Below are positions 17,262-25,292 of a stretch of DNA of 50,969 nucleotides, in pieces. Made by a program: the position numbers and the translations under genes. How positions within the stretch are numbered: the first letter of the stretch is position 1; every line of letters begins with the position of its first letter. Source of the DNA: Bacillota bacterium (GTDB lineage Bacteria; Bacillota; Clostridia; Acetivibrionales; DUMC01); NCBI GenBank assembly GCA_013314855.1, contig JABUEW010000012.1, positions 1 through 50,969 on the forward strand. Reading direction: 5' to 3'. The notes beneath the pieces are model-generated. The model worked only from the letters and a program-made list of their open reading frames with translations, was not told where the DNA came from and searched no databases.

Positions 17262-18146
17262 CTATTTATTTAAAACCGATCGCAGCAGTTCCCCCACCTG
17301 GCTCGGCCGCTTCGCTACAAGCGCCCCTGCACCTGTCAACGCGTCGGCCTTGCTGGCCGCAGTTCCTTTTCCTCCGGTGACAATAGCTCCCGCGTGTCCC
17401 ATTTTTTTCCCCGGCGGCGCAGTCCACCCTGCAATAAAGGCTACCAGCGGTTTTGTAAATTTACCGTCTGCAATGACCCGGGCCACTTCTTCTTCCATCG
17501 TACCTCCGATTTCCCCGATCATTACTACCGCATCAGTATCGGCATCATTTTGAAATAGAGGCAGCACTTCCGCAAATCTTGTCGCGGGAACCGCATCACC
17601 TCCTACTCCGACCAGGGTAGAGACTCCAAAGCCTGCCTTTACAACCATGGCAGTTACTTCATTTGTCAACGAGCCACTGCGGGTCATCACTCCTATTCTG
17701 CCTTTACGGTAAACCCTGTCTATCCAATATGGGAAAAAACCCATCATCGCTACACCGGGAGTAATAACACCCGTTGTATTTCCCCCGAAAATCATCGCTC
17801 CACATTCCAGTGCTGCGCTTCTGATTTTCAGGGTATCATGAAGGGGTATGCCTTCAGCTGTTACCACAATCTTTCGTATGCCTGCGTCAATGGCTTCGAA
17901 GACGGCATCCTTTGCAAACTGGGGTGGAACAAACAAAAGTGAAGCGTCAGGATTGGTTTTTGCGGCAGCGCGCCTGACAGTGTGGAATACCGGTACCCCT
18001 TCAACCGTCTGACCTTCTTTTCCGGGAGTCACTCCTGCTACAACACAGGTTCCGAGTTCGATCATGTGTTTTGTCCAAAATGACCCTTCTTTTCCTGTAA
18101 TGCCCTGAACAAGAACCCTTGTATCTTTATCGATGAATACACTCAT
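17262..18146 (-). CDS. ADP-forming acyl-CoA synthetase alpha subunit, SucD-like (candidate sulfoacetate-CoA ligase subunit)
   Basis: 294 residues, the usual length of SucD. It has the CoA-binding Rossmann region VLVQGITGKEGSFW, TAEGIPLHD and the active-site KKMGHAGAIVTGGKGTA; His251 is the phosphohistidine. Its ATG overlaps the stop of the beta-subunit gene (ATGA) and AAAGGGGGGAGAAAA precedes it. The enzyme converts an acyl-CoA plus ADP and phosphate to acid plus ATP. There is no TCA-cycle gene around. Paired with a CoA-acylating aldehyde dehydrogenase and a DASS anion transporter, the best fit is sulfoacetyl-CoA hydrolysis with ATP capture (SqwKL of the sulfoacetate-forming sulfo-transketolase variant). 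True succinyl-CoA synthetase is the alternative. Confidence 0.9.
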   Translation of the reverse strand: MSVFIDKDTRVLVQGITGKEGSFWTKHMIELGTCVVAGVTPGKEGQTVEGVPVFHTVRRAAAKTNPDASLLFVPPQFAKDAVFEAIDAGIRKIVVTAEGIPLHDTLKIRSAALECGAMIFGGNTTGVITPGVAMMGFFPYWIDRVYRKGRIGVMTRSGSLTNEVTAMVVKAGFGVSTLVGVGGDAVPATRFAEVLPLFQNDADTDAVVMIGEIGGTMEEEVARVIADGKFTKPLVAFIAGWTAPPGKKMGHAGAIVTGGKGTAASKADALTGAGALVAKRPSQVGELLRSVLNK

Positions 18147-19270
18147 TTTTCTCCCCCCTTTGCTGCCAGCGCTATAGCCGTTTTAACCGCTTCCTCCGTA
18201 TCCGCAAGCGGATGAAGTCCCATACGCTTAAGGATCTCATTGGCTTCCTCCTCACCGGTTCCGCGGATTGCTGTAACAATAGGAATGTCGGGTTTCAACT
18301 TTTCGATCGCTTCTTCTATACCTCTTGCTATAACATCAGCCCTTGCGATTGTTCCAAAGGTAACAATAAGCAGGACTTTCGGTTTGTTTTTCAGAGCAAT
18401 GCTCATGGCTTCTACTGTCCTGGTATAATTTGGTCCGCCAAATTCCAGATAATTTGCAGGCTTTCCGCCATAGTAATGGATCAGGTCGTATACGGTATTG
18501 GTCAATCCGGCGCCGGCACACATGATGCCGATGTCCCCATCAAATCTGAGATATGGGAATCCGGCTACAGCTGCTTCAAACTCAAGGTCACTGTCGAAAT
18601 GGCTTCTGGAAATTCCAAAATTCTTCTGTCTGAAAAGCGAATGATCATCTATGCTGATTTTTCCATCAGCCGCAACCAATCTACCGTCTCCCGTAATTAC
18701 AAGCGGATTGATCTCCACCAGTTCCGCATCTATCTTTTTAAAGAGACTGTAAACTGAAGCAACAATTTTAATCATCTCGCTTACCTTATCCTGTTCAACA
18801 TCCAGTTGAAAAGCAATATTCCTTGTCTGGAAGGTGTTTAAGCCTTTGAAAGCATCCACTTTTTCCTTTATAAGCTTTTCCGGAGCTTTAACGGCAATTT
18901 CTTCAATATCCATGCCTCCGGCACCACTTGCCACAATCAGATCGGAACCCGTTACCGGATCAATTGTAACCGAAACGTACAGTTCCCTGGCGATATCCAG
19001 CGCTTCTTCCATTAAGAGCTTATGTACCGGGATATCCGCATTGAAAAGCCTCACCGCTTCCTTCTCCGCTTCTTCAAGGGTCCCTACAAACCTGATCAAC
19101 CCGGCTTTACCCCTGCCGCCTCTCAGCACCTGAGCTTTTAACACACAGGGGAGTCCGGTCTTTAATACAGCGTCTTTTACCTGTGATCTGTCTTCAATCA
19201 ACACACTCTCAGGTACATGAATCCCTGCTTCTTTAAACAATTCCTTTGCCTGGTATTCAAATAATTTCAA
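18143..19270 (-). CDS. ADP-forming acyl-CoA synthetase beta subunit, SucC-like (ATP-grasp)
   Basis: 375 residues from TTG 19270, giving the canonical N terminus KLFEYQAKELF. The site AAGGATGGTG lies 8 bases upstream, and the start falls just after the dehydrogenase gene ends (16 bases). The longer frame to 19330 would overlap that gene and has no family similarity. ATP-grasp features: LKAQVLRGGRGKAG, VEINPLVITGDGRLVAADGKI and a C-terminal CoA-ligase domain with CAGAGLTNTVYDLIHYYGGKPANY, where SucC has a Gly-rich GAGLAMAT-type loop. It works with the alpha subunit encoded downstream. TTG initiation may tune the amount. Confidence 0.9.
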   Translation of the reverse strand: MKLFEYQAKELFKEAGIHVPESVLIEDRSQVKDAVLKTGLPCVLKAQVLRGGRGKAGLIRFVGTLEEAEKEAVRLFNADIPVHKLLMEEALDIARELYVSVTIDPVTGSDLIVASGAGGMDIEEIAVKAPEKLIKEKVDAFKGLNTFQTRNIAFQLDVEQDKVSEMIKIVASVYSLFKKIDAELVEINPLVITGDGRLVAADGKISIDDHSLFRQKNFGISRSHFDSDLEFEAAVAGFPYLRFDGDIGIMCAGAGLTNTVYDLIHYYGGKPANYLEFGGPNYTRTVEAMSIALKNKPKVLLIVTFGTIARADVIARGIEEAIEKLKPDIPIVTAIRGTGEEEANEILKRMGLHPLADTEEAVKTAIALAAKGGEK

Positions 19271-19286
19271 AGCTGCTTCACCATCC

Positions 19287-20702
19287 TTATTTTCCAAATG
19301 CCGCCCAATAATTCCCCCACATCTCTTCATCGGTAGGCTTGACCGGAGGTATCGGCTCGGAAACCCAAGTTATATTGAGCATATGACGATAGTTGATATT
19401 CTCGGTTGTGATATTGCCGCCCCATGTACCACATCCTAAAGTTACCGTTGAAGGCATGCCGTTGAAAAAATTACCCCCGTTTGCCGGAGCCATCGGCTGC
19501 CGTACCATGATCCTGCTGGTTTTCATTACTTCCGCAAGCATGCTTATATATTCTTTATTGAACGTATAGATACCGCAGGAATGGCCGTAACCTGAATAAT
19601 TCGTCAGTTTCTCGGCACATGAAATGGCATCCTCAATTCTTGAATACTTCCACAGGGTCAATACAGGGGACAGCTTTTCGCCTGAAAATCTGTCACCCGC
19701 ACCCGGTTCAGCGCCTTCAACCATCAGCATATCCGTTTTTTCAGGAACGCTAAGTCCGGCATCTTTGGCAATCCGGGCAGCAGATTGTCCTACTATTTTT
19801 GGGTTTAGTGCAAACTTGCCTGATTTTCCTGGAATCCACATCCATCTTTCAAGTTCGGATTTTTCCTTTTCACTACACAGGTATCCGCCAAGCTTCGTGA
19901 GTTCCTTTATCATTTCATCATAAATGCTTTCGTGTATGATGATGGAATTTTCTGATGAGCATGATGTAGCATTATCAAATACTTTACTTAAATGAACCTT
20001 GTTAGCAGCATCCGGCACATCCGCATCTTCGGCGATAATCATCACAGCATTTCCCACGCCCACTCCGTAGGCAGGAGTTCCACTTCCATATGCGGCCTTC
20101 ACCATAGCCGAACCCCCTGTGGCCAGTACCAGGTCAACTTTCGTCATCAATTCCTGGCTCAACTCCACACTGGGTTCTTCGATATACTGAATCAGATCCA
20201 TGGGAGCACCTACCTTTTTCAAGCCCTGGCGCATCAAATCGCAAATAAGCTTGCAGCTTTTTTTGGCTTTGGGATGTGGAGCAAATATTACGGCATTACG
20301 GCCTTTTAAAATCGTGATTGAATTGCTTGCAGGCGTTACTGTTGGGTTGGTTACCGGGGTCAGCGCACCGACCACTCCTACCGGTTTAGCATACTTCGAA
20401 ATGCCCCTGATTTCATCGCGTTCTATCAGTCCTACACTCGGTTTACCAATCACGTCCTTAAGAACACCTAGAACTTTTACCTTATGCTTTGTCATTTTGT
20501 CTTCATAACGTCCCATCCCCGTCTCTTCCACTGCAAGCTCCGCACATTTGCAAATATTTTCATCCTTATATGCCTCCCATCCTATAGCAAGGCACACCCT
20601 GTCTATCTGCTCCTGGCTGTAATGCTCTATCTCCCGCTGTGCAGTACGGGCTCGCTCCAGCAGCAAGTCCAGGTTTGTTTCGTTTCCCTTAATATCACTC
20701 AT
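19287..20702 (-). CDS. CoA-acylating aldehyde dehydrogenase (candidate sulfoacetaldehyde dehydrogenase, SqwD/SauS type)
   Basis: 471 residues from ATG 20702, with GGGAGG 7 bases upstream. The ALDH fold shows TPVTNPTVTPASNS, LATGGSAMVKAAY and the catalytic Cys in FDNATSCSSENS (Cys248 from this start). These are features of the acetaldehyde dehydrogenase (acetylating) group, which oxidises an aldehyde to acyl-CoA with NAD(P)+. There is no alcohol dehydrogenase domain and no microcompartment encapsulation tail or shell gene nearby. With transketolase genes downstream and an ADP-forming CoA ligase next to it, the expected reaction is sulfoacetaldehyde plus CoA to sulfoacetyl-CoA. Plain acetaldehyde or glyceraldehyde-type substrates remain possible. 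Confidence 0.88.
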   Translation of the reverse strand: MSDIKGNETNLDLLLERARTAQREIEHYSQEQIDRVCLAIGWEAYKDENICKCAELAVEETGMGRYEDKMTKHKVKVLGVLKDVIGKPSVGLIERDEIRGISKYAKPVGVVGALTPVTNPTVTPASNSITILKGRNAVIFAPHPKAKKSCKLICDLMRQGLKKVGAPMDLIQYIEEPSVELSQELMTKVDLVLATGGSAMVKAAYGSGTPAYGVGVGNAVMIIAEDADVPDAANKVHLSKVFDNATSCSSENSIIIHESIYDEMIKELTKLGGYLCSEKEKSELERWMWIPGKSGKFALNPKIVGQSAARIAKDAGLSVPEKTDMLMVEGAEPGAGDRFSGEKLSPVLTLWKYSRIEDAISCAEKLTNYSGYGHSCGIYTFNKEYISMLAEVMKTSRIMVRQPMAPANGGNFFNGMPSTVTLGCGTWGGNITTENINYRHMLNITWVSEPIPPVKPTDEEMWGNYWAAFGK

Positions 20703-20795
20703 AGACAATCCTCCCTTTCAATTTTTACCCTGCCCGAGCGGACAGGGTCGTCCGCCTACTTAATGGCAGTTTCCGTCATATTGGACGGTGTCCGT

Positions 20796-22271
20796 TCACA
20801 TTCCGACAATGTGGGCCATTCCAAAAAATACTGCTCCTGCCACCACCGATACAATGATTGTCATGGGTATTCCAATCAGAGCCATATCCTTCAGCGAAAA
20901 ATAGCCCGCCGAATAAGGGATAACACTGGTTGGCGTTTCGGTAACCAGTATGAACGCCATACAGGCTGAATAGGCCGCGGGTACGGCAAGAAACCAGGGA
21001 CTTACGTGCAAAGCACTTCCCATGGCAATCATAAGCGGCACGGTTACGGCTCCGGTTACCGTATTGCTGGAGAAGCATAGATGAATGATGCCCACCACCA
21101 GGACTGCAAACATTGCAAGTATTACCGGCGGCAGGACCTCCACACGGAGCCCGTAAGCAATCACCCATGCAAGCCACCTGGCCGCCCCCGTATCAAATGC
21201 AATCTTGCCCAGTGCAAGACCGGAAGTGATCAATATAATGCCTCCCCAGTCCACACTTTTTTCGACATCCTTCCAGCTAAAGATGTTCAATCCCGGTATA
21301 AAAAGCAGTATTCCTCCCAAAATGGCCACAATCTGCATTGTAAGGTTGATGCGTCCTCCGGTGGCTGTCTTGATAGAAGGTGCGGCAAGCCAGAGAACAA
21401 TCATCCCTGAAAAAATTACCATTGTGGCAATTTCCTTCTTGTTCAGGCCTTTTTCAGCTTCTCCTGCCACATCATCTATATTGATTTCATCTAACTCGCT
21501 GGGATACGCTCTGGTGATTATAAGCCACGCTATAGGAACCAATACAATTACTGCCGGAACACCTATAGCCATCCAGTCCAGGAACCCTATATTCAAATTT
21601 GCATATTTGTTCAAAAGACTTATGGCGAGTACATTGCTCCCACTGCCAACCGGAGTCCCCATTCCTCCCACCAGTGGTCCCCAGGCACATGCAATCAGCA
21701 AGGATTTGCCAAAATTGCTTTTCATAGCCTTGATCCCGCATTTGTCAAGTATACCGACTGCAAGTGGGGTAAAAAGAGCAGCTGCGGCCACTTCAGTAAA
21801 CCACATGGCGCTGAATGCACCGAAAATTAAAAATACCAGGATTATTCTTGACGGGTTTTTACCGACCATGCCAAGTATGAGCCGCGACAACCTCGTACTG
21901 AGACCTGAGCTTCTGAAAGCAGCGGAAACCATCATGACACCGATAAAGAAAAGGATTAAAGGGTCTCCAAAGCTGGCTGCAACCGTATCGGAAAACGTAC
22001 TTACGCCGAAAGCAGGAATCAGCAGCAAAGTGATAAATGCAGTAATCACAAACGGAACAGCTCCAGTCATCCAGGAAAAAATCGCGAAGGCAAATACAGC
22101 AAGCGTGTCTTTTGCTTCCCCGGTAAGCTGTACCAGTTCGCTGCCCATGTAAAACGGCTTTGGTACCGGCACAAAATGTATGAGAAACATCAACACGAAT
22201 GCCAGGATAAGATATATACCGTTTTTATATTCAGATGTCAACCGTTTAGGCGAAAACGAAATAGAAGTCAT
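20796..22271 (-). CDS. DASS/SLC13 family anion transporter (candidate sulfoacetate exporter)
   Basis: 491 residues from ATG 22271, with AAGGGATGGTGG upstream; the ATG at 22283 is too close to AAGGG. About 12 membrane segments. The paired family signatures are WGPLVGGMGTPVGSGSN in the first half and LCFSSNTVTGAVTVPL in the second, the SNT-type Na+/anion site of divalent-anion:Na+ symporters. DASS proteins carry sulfate, dicarboxylates and sulfonated acids. As first gene of the operon, its likely job is to remove the anionic end product (sulfoacetate) or take up a related anion. Direction of transport cannot be seen. Confidence 0.88.
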   Translation of the reverse strand: MTSISFSPKRLTSEYKNGIYLILAFVLMFLIHFVPVPKPFYMGSELVQLTGEAKDTLAVFAFAIFSWMTGAVPFVITAFITLLLIPAFGVSTFSDTVAASFGDPLILFFIGVMMVSAAFRSSGLSTRLSRLILGMVGKNPSRIILVFLIFGAFSAMWFTEVAAAALFTPLAVGILDKCGIKAMKSNFGKSLLIACAWGPLVGGMGTPVGSGSNVLAISLLNKYANLNIGFLDWMAIGVPAVIVLVPIAWLIITRAYPSELDEINIDDVAGEAEKGLNKKEIATMVIFSGMIVLWLAAPSIKTATGGRINLTMQIVAILGGILLFIPGLNIFSWKDVEKSVDWGGIILITSGLALGKIAFDTGAARWLAWVIAYGLRVEVLPPVILAMFAVLVVGIIHLCFSSNTVTGAVTVPLMIAMGSALHVSPWFLAVPAAYSACMAFILVTETPTSVIPYSAGYFSLKDMALIGIPMTIIVSVVAGAVFFGMAHIVGM

Positions 22272-22289
22272 CGAGTCCACCATCCCTTG

Positions 22290-22785
22290 CTATACAGGTA
22301 ATTTCACAATCAAACCGTTGCATTGCTCGCAGTTGCACTTCACCCCCCTGACTTCATTGTCTATCTGCCATCCTATAACTGCTGGATTTGAAGCATAATG
22401 TCCGGCCATCTCTTCAACCAGTCTCTTAACATACCGGATGAATGCAATACTGTTATAGCAGTGTCTGCCGCAGCCGCCCTGCAAATGAACTGTTTCATCG
22501 GTTGCAACAATCTCAGGATGTTTATGAAGCATTCACTTTGGTGAAGTCTCGGTTGGTGTCCCGAGTATTACCTCGATCCCTTCCTTGTATGCCATATCGA
22601 TAAATTCATCCAGCCATGCAAAGTCAAATCTGCCATTCTCGGGTTCCAGGAATGACCAAGCAAGCTCAGCCATTCTCAGGCACATCGATTCCGGCCTTCA
22701 TCATAAGTCGGATGTCCGCATTTCACCTCTCCCCAGACCAATATTCGGTATAGCATGATACTCCGATATAAATATCTTTTCTCAT
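22290..22785 (-). pseudogene. Degraded GH42 beta-galactosidase, N-terminal remnant
   Basis: From ATG 22785 the frame reads MRKDIYIGVSCYTEYWSGER, a TGA at 22723-22725, then DIRLMMKAGID. After a frameshift near 22670-22680 it continues RMAELAWSFLEPENGRFDF and EVILGTPTETSPK, a second TGA at 22533-22535, then HKHPEIVATDE and VIGWQIDNEV, ending at 22290 shortly after CEQC. These are consecutive GH42 N-terminal motifs, including the catalytic acid/base region WQIDNE. Both TGA codons stand where GH42 proteins have Trp (TGG to TGA changes). The C-terminal 70-80 percent is gone. It lies directly between the divergent AraC gene and the DASS-led operon. Confidence 0.85.
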
Positions 22786-22935
22786 ATACTTGACATCCCG
22801 CTAATATTTGTTTAATAAAACATATTTGTTCAGGATCGCTTGATGGATTCCATACCGTTAATCCTCTAATATCATCCAGACAACAATATAGATGAATTTG
22901 TCGCATACGCAAGTACTATTATTGTTTCATTATGT

Positions 22936-22977
22936 TTGACAATCTATCTTGTTATGTTAAAATTATAGTATTATAAT
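22936..22977 (+). promoter_or_regulatory. Promoter region of the AraC regulator gene
   Basis: TTGTTA (22949-22954), a 17-base spacer and a perfect TATAAT (22972-22977) make the best promoter, about 70 bases before the ATG. A TTGACA at 22936-22941 upstream may serve a second start. The 263-base region up to the GH42 remnant would also have to hold the minus-strand operon promoter, which I could not pick out with confidence. Confidence 0.45.
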
Positions 22978-23048
22978 ATAATTAAGTACATACATACGTT
23001 TGCTGAAATTATGCACATAATTGCTGTCATGTTGGGAGGGTATTTCTA

Positions 23049-23894
23049 ATGCTGAATATTGCAGCACATAAAAATAACTTCACAGAAGGCCGGGGACTGG
23101 TGGACAATGACAACTATCTGACCGTCGTAGGCTCAGGTTATCAACGCTTTATTACAAAAGATTGGAGCGTTATACGGGAAAAGGGAAGACCCGATTATCA
23201 GATTATTTATATTATTAAAGGCAGAGGATTTTTTACATTCAATGAGCAAACATATGAGGTGCCCGAGGGCAGCATAGCAATTTATACCCCCGGTCTGCCG
23301 CAGTATTACAATTACTACTGCCGGGATTGTACCGAGGTCTGCTGGGTTCACTTCACAGGAAACGGCGTTCACCGTCTTCTTGAAAGCATGAACCTTTTGG
23401 ACTCGAATATATATCATATAGGTTATGGAAAAGAGTTTGTAGAGCTTTTCAATGAGATCACACACGAACTCCAGGTCAAGCGTCCCAGGTTTGAGGAACT
23501 GTCTTCCGCCCTGCTTCTTTCTCTACTTGGTAAAATAGCCCGGGTGATGGATGAATCCAAAATACGCAAAATCAATACAACTTTTGAAAAAATATTCAAA
23601 ATGATGCATTCAAACTTCAACAGAAACCAGCAAATCCGGGACTACGCCAAAGAATGCAATCTCAGCGTTTACTGGTTTATACATAAGTTCAAGGAGTTGA
23701 CCGGTTTCTCACCCACAGCCTATATTAAGCAGCTCAGAATCAACGAAGCAAAATACCTTCTGTCCAATTTCTCCTTAAGCATCAGCGAGGTTTCCTTCAT
23801 GGTAGGTTACGAAAACCCGTTATATTTCAGTAGAGTTTTCAAGCAGGAAACCGGCATTTCACCGAGAGATTATAGAAAGACCTTATTGCTTTAA
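23049..23894 (+). CDS. AraC family transcriptional regulator (cupin sensor plus helix-turn-helix)
   Basis: 281 residues with GGGAGGGTATTTCTA before ATG. The N-terminal AraC-type cupin (about 20-165) includes DYQIIYIIKGRGFF and YEVPEGSIAIYTPG. The C-terminal double helix-turn-helix (about 180-280) ends YENPLYFSRVFKQETGISP. It is cytoplasmic, binds a sugar or acid ligand and regulates transcription. It is divergent from the DASS-led catabolic operon, with only the GH42 remnant between, so it is the likely local regulator. It may originally have controlled the lost beta-galactosidase. Confidence 0.92.
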   Translation: MLNIAAHKNNFTEGRGLVDNDNYLTVVGSGYQRFITKDWSVIREKGRPDYQIIYIIKGRGFFTFNEQTYEVPEGSIAIYTPGLPQYYNYYCRDCTEVCWVHFTGNGVHRLLESMNLLDSNIYHIGYGKEFVELFNEITHELQVKRPRFEELSSALLLSLLGKIARVMDESKIRKINTTFEKIFKMMHSNFNRNQQIRDYAKECNLSVYWFIHKFKELTGFSPTAYIKQLRINEAKYLLSNFSLSISEVSFMVGYENPLYFSRVFKQETGISPRDYRKTLLL

Positions 23895-23937
23895 CAAGAT
23901 ATAAAGTACTTTTCTTCCATTAATTCAAAAATATTTA

Positions 23938-24729
23938 TTACAACCTAAATAGCGTTTCTTCCATTGTAGAACCCTCGACCTCATAGGTTCTACCATCAAG
24001 AATCGTCATATACAGCTTTGAATACTGCGTCGGTAACAGATTTCTCTCCTTCAGTTCGACTCTCAGCCGTATCGGCTTTTTGTAGACTAGAGGCTTTTGC
24101 TCCGAAAGCCTCGAAATTGCCTCCTTTGTTTTTGCCTTAATTACAGCATATGCCTTTTCCAGTGGTAATATCATTCCACCCTTCCACGTGATGCCTTTTT
24201 TGACCTCCGCCGTAACCACACCAGGCAGCAGTGCCTCGGCTTCGCAGCAGACTTTGTCGTCACCCGAAACCATAATGACTGGCTTGCCGCGGTCGCCGAC
24301 AATTCCCGCGTCAATAGCTACCTCACCAGCTAATTGACCATTGTTCCAGTAATTCTGTACGGATGCAGAGCTCATAGTATGCTCTAGCATATCGCCGTAC
24401 GTACCTGCCATCACATGGTACCCGAGCAAAATCACACCGTCACAGTCCTCGAGTCCGGGAAAACAATCCTGGCCAGTTTGGACGACTATGTAGTAATCCG
24501 CGAGACTTGAAAACTTGCTCCAGATGACATTTGCACCGCCGCCGTGGCAGTCTCTAACGTAAACCTTTTCAGCCCCTGCCTCTTTGTAGGCCTCAACGCA
24601 TGCGTTGATATCTCGCACCATCAGCTCTCGGCCTTCGTTGTACCGTCCGGACGATGACGAGGTCGATACCTGCTCGCTGTCAAAAACACCGCTAATTCCC
24701 TCAGCATCTACCATGATGTAAATGTTCAA
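23938..24729 (-). CDS. dppA: M55 family D-aminopeptidase (DppA-like)
   Basis: 263 residues. It has the M55 start MVDAEGISGV (Asp and Glu zinc ligands), DCHGGGAN in place of the common DxHG segment, GYHVMAG and LEHTMSS (further His ligands and the catalytic His region). These zinc enzymes remove D-amino acids from peptides such as D-Ala-D-Ala. Initiation appears to be TTG at 24729 with GAGGTGTAGC just upstream. It stands alone: no dipeptide transporter genes adjoin it. By eye it looks richer in G and C than the Tad region to its right, perhaps a sign of different origin. Confidence 0.88.
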   Translation of the reverse strand: MNIYIMVDAEGISGVFDSEQVSTSSSSGRYNEGRELMVRDINACVEAYKEAGAEKVYVRDCHGGGANVIWSKFSSLADYYIVVQTGQDCFPGLEDCDGVILLGYHVMAGTYGDMLEHTMSSASVQNYWNNGQLAGEVAIDAGIVGDRGKPVIMVSGDDKVCCEAEALLPGVVTAEVKKGITWKGGMILPLEKAYAVIKAKTKEAISRLSEQKPLVYKKPIRLRVELKERNLLPTQYSKLYMTILDGRTYEVEGSTMEETLFRL

Positions 24730-24938
24730 GCTACACCTCGGAATATCTCTCTCTCCAATGCTTTTTTACTTTTTTCAATACAAAAATAATTTCTTCCGGT
24801 ATATGAATATTTAAAGTAGCTATAATTATTTACCTCTCAATTCAGTTACTATTCTTATAGATATTATTATACCCTATAGACATAGGTATATAAAGCAAAT
24901 TTTATACTTTTCAAGCCTTTGCTTACAGAAGATAAACG

Positions 24939-25292
24939 CTAGGATTTTCTCCATCCGTTCAAGCGCAAGCCTAAAAAGAAATTTGGCAAGAACGAGAAAC
25001 AGCCACCCAGGCATCCTGGAATTATACAAAAATGTGTTGATTTAGCTTTACAGGGACGCACCTTCGAAGGCCGAATTGAACAATTAAAAAGAGAACATCC
25101 CCCAACAATAACTATACAGAAAGCTGCAATAATCATGGGAGTAACACCTCCTCCCTGATCAACACCAGAGTCTGTAAGATTTTCAACACAGCGGGATAAA
25201 TCGTCTATGTCAAGCATAGTTTTCCACGCAGTTGCATTTTGCTCAAGCAATTCCGCATAGAATTGTCGAACCTGTTCAGAATTAAAAATCAT
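24939..25292 (-). CDS. Hypothetical protein, translationally coupled to the GNAT gene
   Basis: 117 codons. Its ATG overlaps the TGA of the upstream GNAT gene (ATGA at 25289-25292), a good sign of real translation. The first 48 residues (MIFNSEQVRQFYAELLEQ, then a segment rich in Asp and Asn) look like an ordinary soluble N terminus. The remainder becomes Cys- and Phe-rich and unlike a normal protein. On the opposite strand, over 24956-25159, an uninterrupted Lys-rich frame without a start codon runs to a stop after GVTPPP, so the 3' half may be a joined fragment of another gene. No family recognised. Confidence 0.4.
   Translation of the reverse strand: MIFNSEQVRQFYAELLEQNATAWKTMLDIDDLSRCVENLTDSGVDQGGGVTPMIIAAFCIVIVGGCSLFNCSIRPSKVRPCKAKSTHFCIIPGCLGGCFSFLPNFFLGLRLNGWRKS

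Noticed and set aside
18143-19270. Plain succinyl-CoA synthetase of the TCA cycle
   Set aside because: Not excluded by sequence alone, but the operon has no other TCA gene and pairs it with a CoA-acylating dehydrogenase and transketolase, so a dedicated acyl-CoA ligase fits better.
21205-22152. A 315-codon plus-strand open frame opposite the DASS transporter gene
   Set aside because: No family features and no suitable ribosome binding site. It is the antisense shadow of a hydrophobic membrane protein whose own frame has all expected motifs.
22533-22725. TGA codons at Trp positions read as evidence for UGA recoding (Trp or Sec)
   Set aside because: The neighbouring genes use TGA as a stop (for example thiC and tadE), and the remnant also has a frameshift and a missing C terminus, so decay explains it. 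No SECIS-like structure is apparent.
22676-22912. A 78-codon minus-strand ORF upstream of and overlapping the GH42 remnant
   Set aside because: It is out of frame with the GH42 motifs, has no ribosome binding site or recognisable domain, and is probably chance or further debris.
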